Positions 26,999-38,271 of a DNA stretch of 64,000 bases are shown here, piece by piece; within the stretch, counting starts at the first letter, position 1, and every line of letters starts with the position of its first letter. The stretch spans positions 6,166,861 through 6,230,860 of the forward strand of contig NC_091097.1 in the NCBI RefSeq assembly GCF_024713975.1, given 5' to 3'. This DNA is from Paralichthys olivaceus. Lineage: Eukaryota > Chordata > Actinopteri > Pleuronectiformes > Paralichthyidae. Made by a program: the position numbers and the translations under genes. Below the pieces are notes generated by a model. It worked only from the letters and a program-made list of their open reading frames with translations. It searched no databases and was not told the DNA's origin.

Positions 26999-29900
26999 TC
27001 AACTCAGAGCTACTGTGGCCAAACTTAGTAAATCCTGTTTCAGAGTCTCTGCACAGTCGGCCTCTCTGGCAAGTCTGCGGAGGCAATCAGCAGCGAGGGA
27101 GGAGGACAAGAAGGGTCGAGGACAGTCCTGACTACCCAGCAGCAGAGACAAACAGGCCCGGCCCAGTGCTGGGTAACTGTAGCGCTGGGAAAACCAGTAA
27201 ACCTGTAGGAGGAGAGAAGCCAGATCCCCACCTCCTGCATCAGTGTCTGAGTCCTGAGCTGCTGATTTCAGAAGCTGGGACGAACTTTTATTTAGGTTCT
27301 TTTGTTTTAACTTTGACTCCTCTAAATTAAATGATTTGTCCACAATTGACACACAGCTTGACTTGGAACTCACACTTTTGACTGTCTTGGAACTTGAACC
27401 GACACCTCTTTTAACTGCTCCAACAAAAGAGACCTTTTTACTGTGCATTTGCTGTGGGGAACTGTTCGCTTTCTTTGCCTTTCCTGGTAAATCTTCGGTC
27501 TGCATCTCAAAACCGGTCAGCTCTAGCTCAGATGTTCGCTGAGTCAGTTTCTCCTCGGCAGACTCTTGGCATTCTTGATCCATTTGAGCTGCAGCTTTTT
27601 CAGGGTTGTCCTCTGTAGGAGCCAGATCAGCTCTAGTAGCAGCAGCCTTGGTGGCGCAAGACAGAAGACACGACTCACAGACATCCTCCAACTCTCTCTG
27701 CAACTCTGTCACCAAAAATCTACAAGCTCCAATCATCATCTCACCCAAAGGTGTTTTCTGGAAGTCTGCTGCTAACTGGCTTCTGCTCCTCAGTCCCTCA
27801 AGGTACAATGAGTCAAAGATGTGACACTGTCTGCCCCTCTCTCCTTCATCCTCTTCCCTTGTTGATTCTCTGTCCTTGGTGAGACGACATCCATGTAGGT
27901 AATGCAGCACTGGTAGTAGCATGCCCGTGCTGACATCCTTGATGCGGATGGGTTCTCCTGCATTACCCTGAGCTTCTCCAAATCCGCCTCTCAGCAGAGC
28001 CCTAAAGTACTCAGAGCCCACACTCTCTGTCCCCTCCACCCCAGCCACAGCCTCTCTATTCGCTGGGACCTGAGTCCCGTCATCCAGCAGCAAGCGAAGG
28101 TCAAAGTTTGAGAGACTATAAGGGCATTTGTCCGTTAGCCGAGGCTTTTTTGAGGGAGGTGGCAAAACTCTGCCAACTTTACTGGCTGAGTGTGTTACAG
28201 CTAGATTTACATGTTTTTTGGCAAGTTCAGTTTTCATGTTACTTGTCAGTGCAGACAGGCATTCACTCAGGAGAGAAAAGTAGAGTGAGTGGACCTGAGA
28301 GGTCTGACCTGCATGGTGTGAATTAAAGTCAGAAAGCAATCTTCCACATTCAGCAGGGTTGTCTTCACCCAAACCATCTTCATCATCACATCCAAGTGGC
28401 TGCAGAGCCAAGAGCAACCCACCACCGTCCAAAAGAAGTTTCTTCAACAGGGATGTGTTGCTGTTTAAGAGAAAGACAGTCCATTAAGTTAAAATACAAA
28501 CCTCTCTTTCTGCTGTTCGCAAGTTTCATCAACTTAAAGCAGACACTAGTTGATACCTTTGCAACAATTTTCTCTTAACAACAGAAAAAGATTATGTGGG
28601 AACAAAAGAAAATGTTTTATCAGGATATGAACTTAATTTAAATTGTCAAATATAAAAAAGGAATTTTAATTTTCAGTTTTGAAAATCTCATGATAACAAA
28701 GCACTTCCTCTACTCACCTGCTGATAAATGGCAGAGACAGTGCACAGTTCATCTTGTCCGAATCGGAGCCGGACATCATCACATGTGCAAGAACCCCAGA
28801 GCCAAAGCCAGACTCACACTGGACACGCAGATTAGTGAGAAGTGCAACACCTACACAGACATTTAGCAAACAGTTAGAAACTGGTCATGTACAAAATGAA
28901 AATATCACACAAAAGGATAACACCAAAAAAACCCAAACTATACCCAACCCTACCATTCACCTGTTTATTCAAACAGAATTATTTGTTAATGTCATGAAGG
29001 CGATGCTGTGATCGACAACACCACTTGCTGTTCACCTGTTTAGTCATAGTTTATTGATATTCAACATATCATGCATCCAAATTGCACCTAATTTGACACT
29101 GCACTTCCTTGGGCCCTTAAAAATACACATGCCAATGACAAATTTTGAATTGCACAGCAGGAACAACTAATTCAATAATGTACTCTAAAATAGTGCTGCA
29201 TATCAACTCTTCCCTTGTTAAGATATTCATCTTACCTAGTTGTTTAACTTTGGCTTTTACTCGGTCCGTCTGCCTCTCTTCCCCTTCAAACCCTCCCTCT
29301 CTCTGACAGAGATAGTGGTATATCAATCCCACTGATCCCGTTCGGACCAACGCCTGCAGACAGTTTGGGTTGCAGCTCAGTCTGCAAAGCATACGGAAGC
29401 ACCTGCTGCTGGGGTCCTGGTGCTGGGTGAGGTAGCAGAGCAAGCCAGACATGACGCCTGAGCTGATCAGAGCGGCGCTTGGATCTGTGGCGTGGGAGAA
29501 GCATGACAGCAGCAGCAGGATGGGCGACTCGGTGGTCCAGGGTTCAGGGTGGTAAGGGTGGTGGTAAGCCATCGGGCGGGGAGTAGAGGGAAGATTGTCA
29601 GGAGTGACCTTAGTCGCAGGAGCTGTCGAATGAGCCCGCTGCCTCTTTCTGTGAGGGGATGAGAACTTTGATGGGGCTGAGGTTTGAAGGGATGAAGACG
29701 TAGGGATCTGAAGATTGCCCCATTCTCCATCAACACCAGAGGAATCCAACAGCTCACCCTCAGAGGAGATGAGTCCCTCAGACACCAACCAGGATCTGGG
29801 GAGAAAGTAAGAGGGAGCACTATAAAGATGTGGATGAACAATAGTGGAAAGTAAAAATAATACAATCACTCACAGGAAAAATACAAAAAGAAAGAAGTGT

Positions 29901-32384
29901 GTTTCATTTTCTATACCTGAGGCTTTGAAAGCTTGACGAACCAGCTTCCTCCTTCTTGTAGCTCTCAGGAGCAGGAAAGTCAAAAGAGTCAAAGCCTGCT
30001 GTGGGCAGTAGCTCAGTGGGAGACATGTTTGACGTTGTGCTCACATCCAACTTCTCAGCACATTGCTCCTCTCCTCTGGTGAGCTGTACTAGTCGTGCTA
30101 TAAGCAGAGGGACCAGCCCTAACTCTTGCAGCTGCTCCATGGCAGATTCATCAAAAACAAAGTCTACACAAGCGACAATGATGAGCCAGGAAAGAGGATG
30201 ATTCTGATGGGCGGACAAAAAGCCAGTTAACACCTCCAGTCCACCGCTCTCCTTAACCTTGGCCCGGTTGACCGCCTCCTTGCAGCACAAGCACAGTGCC
30301 TTGAGGAAGACTCCTGACTTCAGTGGGTCCTTTTTGACTTCCTCTGTGAACTTCTGAATGACACCCAGTGACCCCACCAGAGGACGCAGGCAGCCTTGGG
30401 AGCACATGTTGGCCAGAGTTTTCAGTGCCAACTCCTCAAAAGGTTTTCCAGCCTCCCCTGATGTCATGACGCCAAGTTGTGCAAGGACCCCAGAGCGGGA
30501 CACTTCCCTGGCACATTCAATGCCACAGCCCCGGGTCAGCTCGTGTAGGGTCTTTAGTGCCGCCCGCCTCAGCCCCAGGGGATATTCTGGAGCGATGAGA
30601 GGAGCGAGAGCAGATAAGGTCCCCTGGGTGAGCAAAGACAGGCGGTTCGAGGGAGAATCCGAGAGGTAGCCAAGCGCCCGAGCAGCCGACTGAGCACACT
30701 CCAGTTTAGGACAGGGTTCTTTTGGTAGAGCAGCAGTGGGGGAGGACGGGGCAGAGGAAAGAGACACGCAGAGGAGGAGAAGAGGAACACCACCTATATG
30801 AAAAAAAGAATGGTTTATTTTATGACTTTTGGCATTTGAAAAGAAATTTCCAATTTAAATACGTGTGACCTCAGGGTCTCCTTAGACTTAAATCTTATGA
30901 TGAGAGAATAACATATTTGGATGTATTGCACATATGTTATTTCCATCCACTGAACATTTATGGTAAGTGGCTGTGGGAAATGGAGATGAACACATTTTCA
31001 AAATGTCTTGTCGACCAACAGCCCAAGAGCCAAACACATTAATTTTACTAAAATACAAAACAAAGAAAAGAAGCATCTCGATAACGCACATTTTTGAAAC
31101 AACAATTAAGATACTTGTAGACAATAAATATCGCACACACCTACTGGATGGGTAACCTAATTCTTGAGTATGAGTCTCATCTGTTACTGTCATCACAATT
31201 TGTCATACAGTGACAATAATATAAAATGTGATTACCCTGTTTGAATGTCTGTCTACCAATGATAAGCAGAATACCAAGAATGGGATACAATGTGACTGAA
31301 ATTGTGAACATCTTATCCTTTAATACTTACCAGATGAGTGGATGAGTGCACAGCTCTCTGGATCCATGGCCAAGTTCCCCAAAGATCGGGCCGCTCGGTT
31401 CTGGATGGTCTCCTGGGCCACATTTCTCTTCAGGATCCCCACTGACAGAATCAAGAAATATTTTTTTAATCTTCAGAAAAATACCATGGCTTTAATGTCT
31501 GAAACACTAAAGCCTGACCAATTTTTTGGTTGGCCGATATAAAAAGGGTGATGTGAGCCTTTCACAGACTTAGCATCATTTTAGATATGAAAATATTAAT
31601 GTTACAGGATAAACATTAAGGAAAAGTTATGCATTTCTGTCTTTTTTTTTAATGATGTTTACGTTATATTTTACGTTGTTCACGTTATATTTTACGTTGT
31701 TTACATTTAAACTTGTTTAAGTTTTGATTGTATTTTGTTTTCTTTTTATTCATAGTTATTTCTAATAACTTTAACAGTTAAAATGTGTAAAATATTCACT
31801 CTTCTCTGTCATAAAGGTTTGATAATTATATTTCAGACATGAGAATGTATAAAATCACTCACCTATGGTATTTATTCCATCAAGTTTACGCACCTAGAAT
31901 AAAAAGGAAAAAATTGAACGTGAAAATGTTTAATTACTTCTTTAGTCAAAACATCTTTAGAAAGTAATTATTTGTTAGGCTCTACCTCTATACGTGTCTT
32001 CAGCTCGGTGCAGCAGTTTGCCAGGATGCTCAGAGCCAGGTCCAGTACTTTCCTGGAGCACTCTGGGTCTTTGAGTAGGTCCAGCAGGGGAGGGAGACCC
32101 CCTTGAGTCCTGAATCTGGAGATGCCAGCGTCACCCTTGATGTGCTGCATGCGGATGGTGAGCAGGGCTCTCCACTGAGACGTTTTGGACCTCTTGTCCG
32201 TTTCTCTGCCACCACCTGCGTCTGTCTTGCCACTCCCGGGATGGTCTGCCCCTGGTCGAGGTTTGTAGAGGTGAGCCAAGCACCAGGTCAGAGAGGACTC
32301 TGGGGTTGATGGTGATGATGCATGACCATCTCTGGAGGCTGCTCGAGACTGTTTCCCTTCACCTTGCACAGATGCTGCAGCCAT
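26999..32384 (-). CDS. armc5: Armadillo repeat-containing protein 5 (CUL3 adaptor)
   Basis: Seven exons (32384-31986, 31893-31863, 31441-31331, 30793-29917, 29795-29236, 28850-28718, 28460-26999) join in frame to 1190 residues. The first two thirds are helical armadillo repeats (LLDLLKDPECSRKVLDLALSI, AQSAARALGYLSDSP, LKTLANMCSQG). The last exon carries a BTB domain at about residues 820-900 (LLLDDGTQVPANRE, SEYFRALLRGGF), followed by a low-complexity charged insert and a helical tail. In mammals ARMC5 is a CUL3 ubiquitin-ligase adaptor acting on RNA polymerase II subunit RPB1, and its loss causes adrenal hyperplasia. The protein is longer than the human one (about 935 residues), mainly through the linker and the Ser/Lys/Glu-rich insert. 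It is divergent from the Myb/SANT gene and shares its promoter. Confidence 0.92.
31658..31703. repeat. 22-bp tandem duplication in armc5 intron
   Basis: 'acgttatattttacgttgtt' occurs twice in succession in the intron between the third and second coding exons of armc5. Confidence 0.75.
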
Positions 32385-32599
32385 GATCCCTCTGGAAGTC
32401 AGAAAACCGCGTCACTTAGTTTCGTCTAAGGTTATAAACAAAGTGAGGCATCAGTGAAGGCCTCCAGTCAAACATTCAGCGATGACATGTTTACAAAATA
32501 ACGATTAAAAATACTTAGCAAATTGCGGGTGAAATATGTTCTTATTACTGCCAGTTCATTCTTATTCGAAAAAAAAAAAGTTTAGACCAAAAACACAAT

Positions 32600-33200
32600 C
32601 AGCTGTGGTCAGAGAACTACAGATACCAGCATGAAGAATTGAAGTTGTACCACCTGACGCCGCGGACGCTGTCGGGAGATGGAGTTCCAGCTGCTTCGGT
32701 CCACTCCCTACAAAACAGGCCTACATGGTGAGGAGGCCGAACAAGCGTTATTCTGCGTGGTGGACGTGTATTTTCTCAGTGTACCATCTTTTTGCACAAC
32801 ACCTGACGAACCAAAGCTCTACTGCGGCAATGTTTTGTCACCACTGGCCGAATAATCTTTGTGAAACAGAATGCAATCGCCTGCGTTAGCCGCTAACGCC
32901 ATCTTTAGCCAAACAACTAAACAGGGGCGGTTGAGGGAGTGAGCAGGGAGCGAGGAGGTGGGGCGGTAAGAGACGTCATGGGAATTGTAGTTCAAAGCGT
33001 CGCTGGTCATTGGCGACAGTAATGTGTTTCCACTCCTAAGGAAAACTACATTCCCAGTGGCAGCGAGCATTGGTGGCCTACGTTGAATAACTCCGGGCGT
33101 TAAGGGATTGTAGTTCAATTGGTCGACGCGGTTACAGAGAAGCCTTCGTGTTTCGGTAAAAAACAGACTACACGTACCATGATGCAAAGCGACGTTGTTA
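32600..33200. promoter_or_regulatory. Bidirectional promoter with five ZNF143/Staf-like sites
   Basis: The interval between armc5 (minus) and the Myb/SANT gene (plus) is GC-rich relative to its surroundings. It holds five close matches to the Staf/ZNF143 site ACTACAATTCCCAGAATGC: at 32616-32633 (plus), 32974-32991 (minus), 33045-33060 (plus), 33104-33114 (minus) and 33167-33191 (plus). ZNF143 sites are typical of housekeeping and bidirectional promoters. Occupancy is inferred, not shown. Confidence 0.6.
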
Positions 33201-33312
33201 TTCTCATCGTTTTACTCAACGCGAGGAATTGCATCGGTGCCTCCGAGGGGTTGTTAAACTCCACGATAGATAAATAAACAACTTTAACTGTGATGGTTTC
33301 GGTTTTGACAAC

Positions 33313-34785
33313 ATGGAGGTGATCGAGACCATCGTCATACAGAGCGCTGCAGTGGAGGGGAAGGAGGCGGTGGTGTCCAGTGTGGATGGAGATAAAACTA
33401 AAGCAGGTTCGTATTCATAGCTTGAAGTGAAACAGTGGTGCATGAAGCGAGGAGGGCCCGATGAGTGCGCTGTCGGCGCTCAGTGCGGAGTCATCAACCA
33501 TGATTCACGACATGAGTCAGAGCTAGAGATTGTCTGATGACATAGAGCTTCACATAGATGTTCCATTCAGACTGCCAGAGAAACGATCAAACTTTAAAGA
33601 GACACCTACATGTGTGTTTAACTGTAAACACACAAACGCCATTTTATCATCACATCACAATTTAGTGTTTCACACTGTCCTGGACGCTGCGATGCTGGCG
33701 TGCAGTAAACATTTGGGACATCTACATTTTGATATATTTTTTAAAAGTTTACACCGCCAAAAAGTGGGCGGCCCCCGCCACCAGCGATCGCTCTGAGTGG
33801 GAATCTGGAAAGGTGGGCTCATTTTCAAATCTATGCTGAACCCCTGAACCACCACATTGTCTACTTTCCAGAGATGTCCCCCAGTCTCTCCTGTCCCTCC
33901 ATGTTCTCAGACATGGCTGCTTCAGTCTCATACACACACTGCTCAGACAGAAATCTCATCTGAAGTCGAGGACTTCTCGCCTCAAGAGTTTCCTGGCAGC
34001 CAAGACCACCGCTGCCTGTGCCTGTGTTTCGAATTTCGAGTACACAATGCTTCTCAGACACGGTTAAGTTTCAAACGGCTGAGGACAACCGTGGTATTCA
34101 GAGACATTTAGCCCTTTACTGGTCTTAAAAATATATTTATAATTGACATGATTTACCTTTGTTTTCCTGTGCAGAATTTATTTGGACAATGCAGGCCACA
34201 TGGCACCTCATCAACACCCGACTGGAAATGGATCAGGATTTTGACCAGCCAGTGTGCAAGAAAAAGAAACTTTGGGAGATGGTGGCAGAAAAGGTGAATG
34301 CCAAACTGAGGGAGTCGGAGGTCACGGATGTCACTGTGAAGGCGTACGAGTGTGATCTCAAATGGAGAAACATGCTGGCAACATACAGGAAGAACGCAGA
34401 GCGTGCCAAGAGGCTCGGGGAGGCCAGAGTCCACTGGGAGTTCTTCAAGGCCATGCATGAGGTCCTGGGCAAGAGAAGGGAGGAGGTTGAAGCCCAGCGA
34501 AGAGCAAATCTCAGCGGCTCTAAAGTAGGACGGGTCATAGCCAGCAAGAAGTTCATCCCTATCCTCCCCACACCTCCTGCAACAGCCACTCCCTGCCCTG
34601 CCCGTCCGCCACAGGACGTCCTGCAGCTGTACATGGAGCTGCAGGAGAGGAAGATGAACATGTGGGCCCAGCAGAAAGCCTTGGAGGAGAGAAAGATAGA
34701 GGCCATCAACAACCTGGCCCAGGCCATCTCCAACCTGGCTCAGCAGAACAGCACACAGCTTTCGAAGGACGGACATTTGGCCTGA
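33313..34785 (+). CDS. Myb/SANT-like (trihelix) DNA-binding protein, 2 exons
   Basis: Two exons (33313-33406 and 34175-34785) join in phase to 234 residues. The short first exon encodes an acidic/hydrophobic leader (MEVIETIVIQSAAVEGKEAV). The second opens with a Myb/SANT-like three-helix domain (WTMQATWHLINTRLEM, KLWEMVAEKVNAKL, VKAYECDLKWRNMLATYRKN), then a Pro-rich linker. The tail is a probable coiled coil (LYMELQERKMNMWAQQKALE through LAQAISNLAQQ). This architecture is typical of host genes and Harbinger-associated DNA-binding partners. It is convergent with the HARBI1-like gene 1.3 kb downstream, which makes a domesticated two-gene pair possible. The exact orthologue was not recognised. 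Confidence 0.8.
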
Positions 34786-36103
34786 AGAAATGAGACGTGG
34801 AACTGAACTTCTTACCAAAAACTTTTATGATACTGTTCAGAGAAAACTTTGTATTATATGTTTTTAGAAATTTAACATGTTGGCAAATGTGTTCTCTTAC
34901 AGTTTATACAGTAGTTAGATTTTGTGAAGCTAAACATATTTCAAGGAAAATAGTTTGGGACAGGAGGTCTGGCCATGCGAGCATGTGAGGAACTGAATAT
35001 CAGACCAAAGGACCATGTTAGTTACAGAAAAGTTTTTATTAGTCCTTAATTCTGCATTGACAGATCATATTTTATTTTTATATGCTTTATGTCAAATGAG
35101 GTGAAACTCCCTATGAAAAATCCTTTTAAGGGTTGCTGGAGCTAATTCCAGGTGACATTGGGCAAGAGTCAGAGTTCACCCAGGTCCACAGGTCGCCGTT
35201 CATACTCGCATTCACAGTTTATGAGTCTCCAATCAACCCCTAATCTGCGTCTCTTTAGACTGTAAGGGGAAGCCAGACATGGGGTGAACATGCAAACACC
35301 ACACAGACAGACAATGGTCATGCCAAGATTCAAACCAAGAAACCTCTTTTTTCTTGAAAAATGTATTTCATATTTGACATACCCATGATGATAAGCCACA
35401 GTAATAACTCACATATTTGTGGCGTAAATCATTTTAGTTCAGAAATCAATGAAAAGTCTTCATAAGCAAACCTTTTCCTGTTATCTGATTGTAGATAGGA
35501 GACTAGGTGTGTGTGTGTGTCTGTGTAGTCAGACCCTGACAGATTTTTGTTAAAATAAAACTTTATTTTACAGGAGAGTGAACACTAGTTGTTTTGGACA
35601 TGCACTGAAGAACTTGGCAGTTTCTCTGTACTTTCTCTGGAGTGAAATGTCAGAGTGAGACGCTCCACAGCCTGACCCATAAAGTCCATGGTAATCCAGG
35701 GGAAGTCGATATGTGCAGAAGTCGAACACAGCAGGGGAGTAGGGGGTTGAGGAAAATTTTAAAAAACAAAAATAAAACAAATATCTCTTGGTGGTAAAGC
35801 TGTGACATATCTGTAGAAGCCACAGACTAGAATGTCAAGAGAGTTTGTGGTGATAAGAGCTGACGACCGTGTTGGGTTGCTGGGGAAAAAAAAAATCAAG
35901 TGATCTATGCAGCAGAGATAATGCATCACTTCCTGCCTCTGTCTGCTGCACCTGGCTGCTTCATCTCTCATCTCACACTTCTGTGCAGAGAACCTCCTGT
36001 TACATTGTGCATGGGTGAAAGGGAAACCCTGGGTAAACTCCGTCTAGCAAATTCTCCAGATTTTACCCAGAGGACATTTCTGAAAATGGCTTTACAGATG
36101 TCA
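34786..36103. other. Gap between convergent Myb/SANT and HARBI1-like genes
   Basis: Contains the 3' ends of both genes and one dispersed repeat fragment (about 35120-35345) with the phrases 'gagtctccaatcaacccct' and 'ggtgaacatgcaaacacc'. It also has a short TG run at 35507-35522. No further exon is seen. Confidence 0.6.
35120..35345 (+). repeat. Common teleost interspersed repeat, partial
   Basis: Phrases 'gctggagctaattccaggtg', 'tccacaggtcgcc', 'gagtctccaatcaa' and 'gaacatgcaaacaccacaca' occur in the same order as in the copy at 45950-46215. Non-coding. Confidence 0.6.
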
Positions 36104-38271
36104 TCAAGATTCAAAGCTTTTCAACAACAAATCTGAAATGGCGTCACGTTTGCATATGCCTTCATCATCCACTTCTCCCTCCCCCTCTTGGGTTATGGTT
36201 TCCTCTCTCTCCACTTCTCCTTGAACCACCCATCCCATGTCCAAAAACGCATTGTGCAACACACAGGCGGTCAGCACAACAGTTCTGGCTCGAGTGTAGC
36301 TCCCAATATCCAGATACCTTAGCCTCTGAAATCTGGCTCTCAGGTTGGCAATGGCCTGATCCGCAATGTGAAAGTGCTCCTCCAGTGTCTTGTTGAAGAG
36401 CTCCTCTCTCTGTCCTTGACTTGTGACATATTGAGTTAAAATGTGAGTTGTGAGTGTGTAACCAGCTCTGGCTATAAGGCAGGAGCCTGGAGGCATCAGT
36501 TCAGGATGCTGTTGAAGTTTGTCTCTGAGAGCACTGCCTCTGTCGATGTCTGATCCTTTACTGATTCTGCAATGGAGGAACCGGCCTCTGCGGTCACATA
36601 AAAGCTCAAGGTTTAACCAGGAGTCTGGATGGGCCTCCTCCTTCATCCTCTTCACCTCAGGCACTGTGCTCTCCACATCATGTTTCCCAATAGGCAGGCG
36701 GATAGGGATGCGAGTGTGTCCCAACACTCCCAGCACCTGAGGAACACTTTGCTCTCCGTCTTCTTGCCCCTTCACTTGAATGGAGATCGGGAAAAGGACG
36801 TCCACTGCATCTTCACCTGGAGAATACAGAGAAAATATCACCATTATCATGTTCTGTTTCTGCAATCATGTACAACATTGTATTGCCCGCCCCCTCCGTC
36901 ATCAACCCACCAACTGGCCATCTGATTTGCATCTCCTCCAGTGTGTTGACACGCTCACAGAAAGAAAAGAAGATCTTGTGGATGTTTCCTTTCTCCACAA
37001 GGAAGCGGCGGGACACTGAGCCGTAGCTCACACGCTCAGAGAGCAGGGTGAGGGACAGCAGGATGGTGTGGGACAGAGAGAGGCGAGCCCGACCCACCAA
37101 ACGAGCCCGCGATTTGGAGCTGTGAAGCAGGTCTGTGATGTACTAATGAAACAAAAAGAAAATCCTGTTACATTAGCCAACATCAGCAGATTCAACAAGT
37201 ATCAGGTGAAATGTATGATTCATGCTGGATTACAAGCACAGTGGGCCCCAAAAAGTTATTTTTAAAAGCTGATACAGTTGCCTAATTACTTAAGAGGTTT
37301 GCACTAAAACATTACTGCTTCATTATTACTAATGTGCACCATAAACGGTGTATCAAGATATGAAAGCTCCTTGAAAGTCAAGTCAAAGCATCTCGATCAT
37401 CCCCTGGTGGCTGGCTTCAGTATAGATCATTAACCCCACCTCCATGTTAGTGGATGGTACATGAACCAAAGCAAAACGCCAAAATAAATATAAAATACAA
37501 TTTTGATTGTTTCTGTTTGTGTGTTCAACTCCAACTGTTCACTTTTCTAAATTAGTTTAAATTTAATTGCTCGTTTTGAGGTAATAAAAACAGCTGAGAC
37601 TGACTCCATCGGTCGGCAGGTATCAAGGGCTCCAGTCCTCTGGCTCCAAATGATGTCATTGTATTGTTAATGGGAGGAAGTACAGACACGTCCAATTTTA
37701 AATACAGTCTATTATGTGTATTTTACACACCGTTATAGTCTTGAACTATAACAATCATTCGGTTATGGGACTCATGCGCTTTGTGTGCGTGTGTGTAGGG
37801 GGCCCTAGTCCCTTTTGCCTGGCGGCCCCCAAAGTCCTGTAGGAAGCACGTGGGGGAACCCTGTGTTTAGTGTATGTGCAAACAAGTGGAGCCAAACTCT
37901 CTTTGACAGATTGTTCTTTAAAGAGTCTCAGATATGTTGGAGGACATCATGATCACCTTCACCGCGGCACTGTCCACAGACTCCAGTCGTCCCTGGGGCT
38001 CTGCTGGGGTCTCCTCCACTTGGGGCCCGCATGCTGTCGCCGCTGTGTGTAAAACCTGGGGCTCCACGTGTGGTTGACTCTGCAGTACGTGTAGGTACAC
38101 AGCCGGAGGAGGCTGGGCTCTGAGCTCGGACAACAGCTCAGCCTCCAGGATCTCCTCCACCGCCAGGTCCAGCCGCTGCTCCAGCTCGCCCGCAGAGAGG
38201 GGCTGCCACTCCCGCCCCACCATGTCCAGCACGGCTCTCCCCGCCGATAAGACACACTCACTGGCGTCCAT
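36104..38271 (-). CDS. HARBI1-like (Harbinger transposase-derived) protein, probably nuclease-dead
   Basis: Three exons (38271-37957, 37142-36911, 36816-36104) join in frame to 419 residues. Exon 1 is a novel acidic N-terminus (MDASECVLSAGRAVL...). Exon 2 encodes a helix-turn-helix like that of Harbinger nucleases (SYGSVSRRFLVEKGNIHKIF, ending MQIRWP). Exon 3 encodes the DDE_Tnp_4-type fold. The conserved family positions appear as GVLGHTRIPI where G(A/V)IDGTHIPI is usual, CLIARAGY where LLGDSGY is usual, and ADQAIANLRARFQRL where the usual motif has Glu. All three catalytic acids therefore seem changed, while VVLTACVLHNAFLDMG, the family's structural C-terminal motif, is preserved. An open frame over three exons with degenerate catalysis suggests a domesticated host gene. 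Confidence 0.8.
37370..37720. repeat. MITE-like dispersed repeat in intron 1 of the HARBI1-like gene
   Basis: Phrases 'catctcgatcatcccctggt', 'ggcttcagtatagatcat' and 'cctccatgttagtggatgg' match the family seen at 1.98 kb, and the stretch ends near 'aatacagtctatt'. Low-confidence boundaries. Confidence 0.45.

Noticed and set aside
27336-27824. Plus-strand frames opposite the last armc5 exon
   Set aside because: They overlap the strongly supported armc5 BTB exon in antisense and show no family resemblance.
34153-34818. 221- and 166-codon minus frames opposite the Myb/SANT exon
   Set aside because: They are shadows of the GC-rich plus-strand coding exon, whose translation shows a clear Myb/SANT domain and coiled coil.
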